In this document: one piece after another, positions 63,459 to 64,000 of the stretch
Layout: each line of letters opens with the position of its first letter
Position numbering within the stretch: position 1 is the first letter of the stretch
Assembly (NCBI RefSeq): GCF_947492365.1
Contig: NZ_CANLMB010000001.1
Coordinates: forward strand, 496,001 to 560,000
Length of the DNA: 64,000 nucleotides
Origin: an uncultured Erythrobacter sp.
GTDB taxonomy: Bacteria > Pseudomonadota > Alphaproteobacteria > Sphingomonadales > Sphingomonadaceae
Direction: 5' to 3'
Notes under the pieces: model-generated
Database searches by the model: none
What the model was told of the DNA's origin: nothing
The model's input: the letters and a program-made list of their open reading frames with translations, nothing else
Made by a program: the position numbers and the translations under genes

Positions 63459-64000
63459 TTGCACATCTTTCCTGATGCCAAGACTGTAGCGCGGGCTCGC
63501 CAGCCCGACGAGCCAGTCATCCTCAACCGCCCGCACGCCGCGACGCGTGCTGCAAAGTTCTTTGCCGAGAAGTTTCCCGGCAAGGTGCTCTATGCGGTGA
63601 AGGCCAATCCTGCTCCCGATCTGATCGAAGTGCTGTGGCGCGCGGGCGTTACGCATTACGACGTCGCCTCGATTGCCGAGGTCCGTCTGGTGCGTGCTCT
63701 GCTGCCCGAGGCGACCTTGTGCTTCATGCATCCGATCAAGACGCGCGGCGCGATCCGCGAGGCCTATCACACCCACGGCGTGCGCACTTTCAGCCTCGAT
63801 TCCATCGAGGAGCTGGAGAAGATCGTCGAGGTGTGCAGCGATCCGGAAACGGGCGAACCAGCAACCGATCTGCGCCTGTGCGTGCGGCTGCGCGTGTCGA
63901 GCGAATATTCGGAACTGTCGCTTGCCAGCAAATTCGGCTGCGACCTGCTCGAAGCGCCCGGACTGCTCCAGAACGCGCGCCAGCATTGCGACTGGCTGGG
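63459..64000 (+). CDS. Ornithine decarboxylase, group IV, partial (N-terminal)
   Basis: At least 180 residues, cut off by the window end. PLP lysine near residue 48 in YAVKANP, then VTHYDVASIAEVRLV and CFMHPIK, typical of ornithine/lysine/diaminopimelate decarboxylases of the alanine-racemase fold; ornithine specificity is by resemblance and context. The frame is open from 63438 and has no ATG; the TTG at 63459 gives an N-terminus (HIFPDA) as in related enzymes and sits ten bases from AGGGGGT. It supplies putrescine to the carboxyspermidine enzymes. Confidence 0.88.
   Translation, partial: MHIFPDAKTVARARQPDEPVILNRPHAATRAAKFFAEKFPGKVLYAVKANPAPDLIEVLWRAGVTHYDVASIAEVRLVRALLPEATLCFMHPIKTRGAIREAYHTHGVRTFSLDSIEELEKIVEVCSDPETGEPATDLRLCVRLRVSSEYSELSLASKFGCDLLEAPGLLQNARQHCDWL

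Overview
The window looks like a stretch of core chromosome from a GC-rich alphaproteobacterium, most likely Sphingomonadales/Erythrobacteraceae. Supporting signs are an OxyR-type regulator with both redox cysteines, a CtrA-type TTAA-N7-TTAACC box, the carboxy(nor)spermidine route to polyamines, a long-form acyl-CoA dehydrogenase resembling methylsuccinyl-CoA dehydrogenase, and many TTGAC-type promoters. This placement comes from gene families only. No IS element, prophage, CRISPR array or rRNA operon was found.

Layout. 0-24 kb is mainly housekeeping: the tail of a cytochrome c maturation locus (TPR protein), kup, and a reverse-strand run dapF-mtaB-ftsY-ispZ-TerB-like-TIR protein. Then come a GGDEF/EAL protein, an EVE protein, a ThDP enzyme, an MFS transporter, pgsA, oxyR and rnd, aspS, an exported TPR protein, acpP-fabF-mltG and a tRNA-Met. 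24.9-32.4 kb is a signalling block: a membrane GGDEF-EAL protein, then a TonB-dependent receptor, a YfiR-like periplasmic protein, a hybrid histidine kinase with two receiver domains, and a response regulator. 32.7-38.9 kb is a tightly overlapping cassette: fused HyuA-HyuB 5-oxoprolinase/hydantoinase, DUF969, DUF979 and DUF2891. 39.1-49.2 kb holds five consecutive exported proteins built on DUF11-like modules. They include a 1744-residue protein with a predicted C-terminal outer-membrane barrel, and the gaps between the first genes carry RNA hairpins and a geometrically good pseudoknot.

49.2-64 kb contains the acyl-CoA dehydrogenase, a receiver-only regulator, a protein tyrosine phosphatase, trxB, two MAPEG proteins and a PLP dehydratase. 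These are followed by carboxy(nor)spermidine dehydrogenase, GNAT and macro-domain proteins, a TetR module with two matching operators controlling an exported cupin protein, carboxy(nor)spermidine decarboxylase, a YbjN-like exported protein, DUF3137 and LemA. The window ends inside a group IV ornithine decarboxylase whose leader can fold over its own ribosome binding site, resembling the alphaproteobacterial speF element. ODC plus the two carboxyspermidine enzymes would make putrescine and then spermidine (or norspermidine).

The strongest candidates for undescribed biology are the DUF11/large-barrel export cluster with its structured leaders, the YfiR circuit that appears rewired to a histidine kinase, and the 5-oxoprolinase-DUF969-DUF979-DUF2891 cassette.
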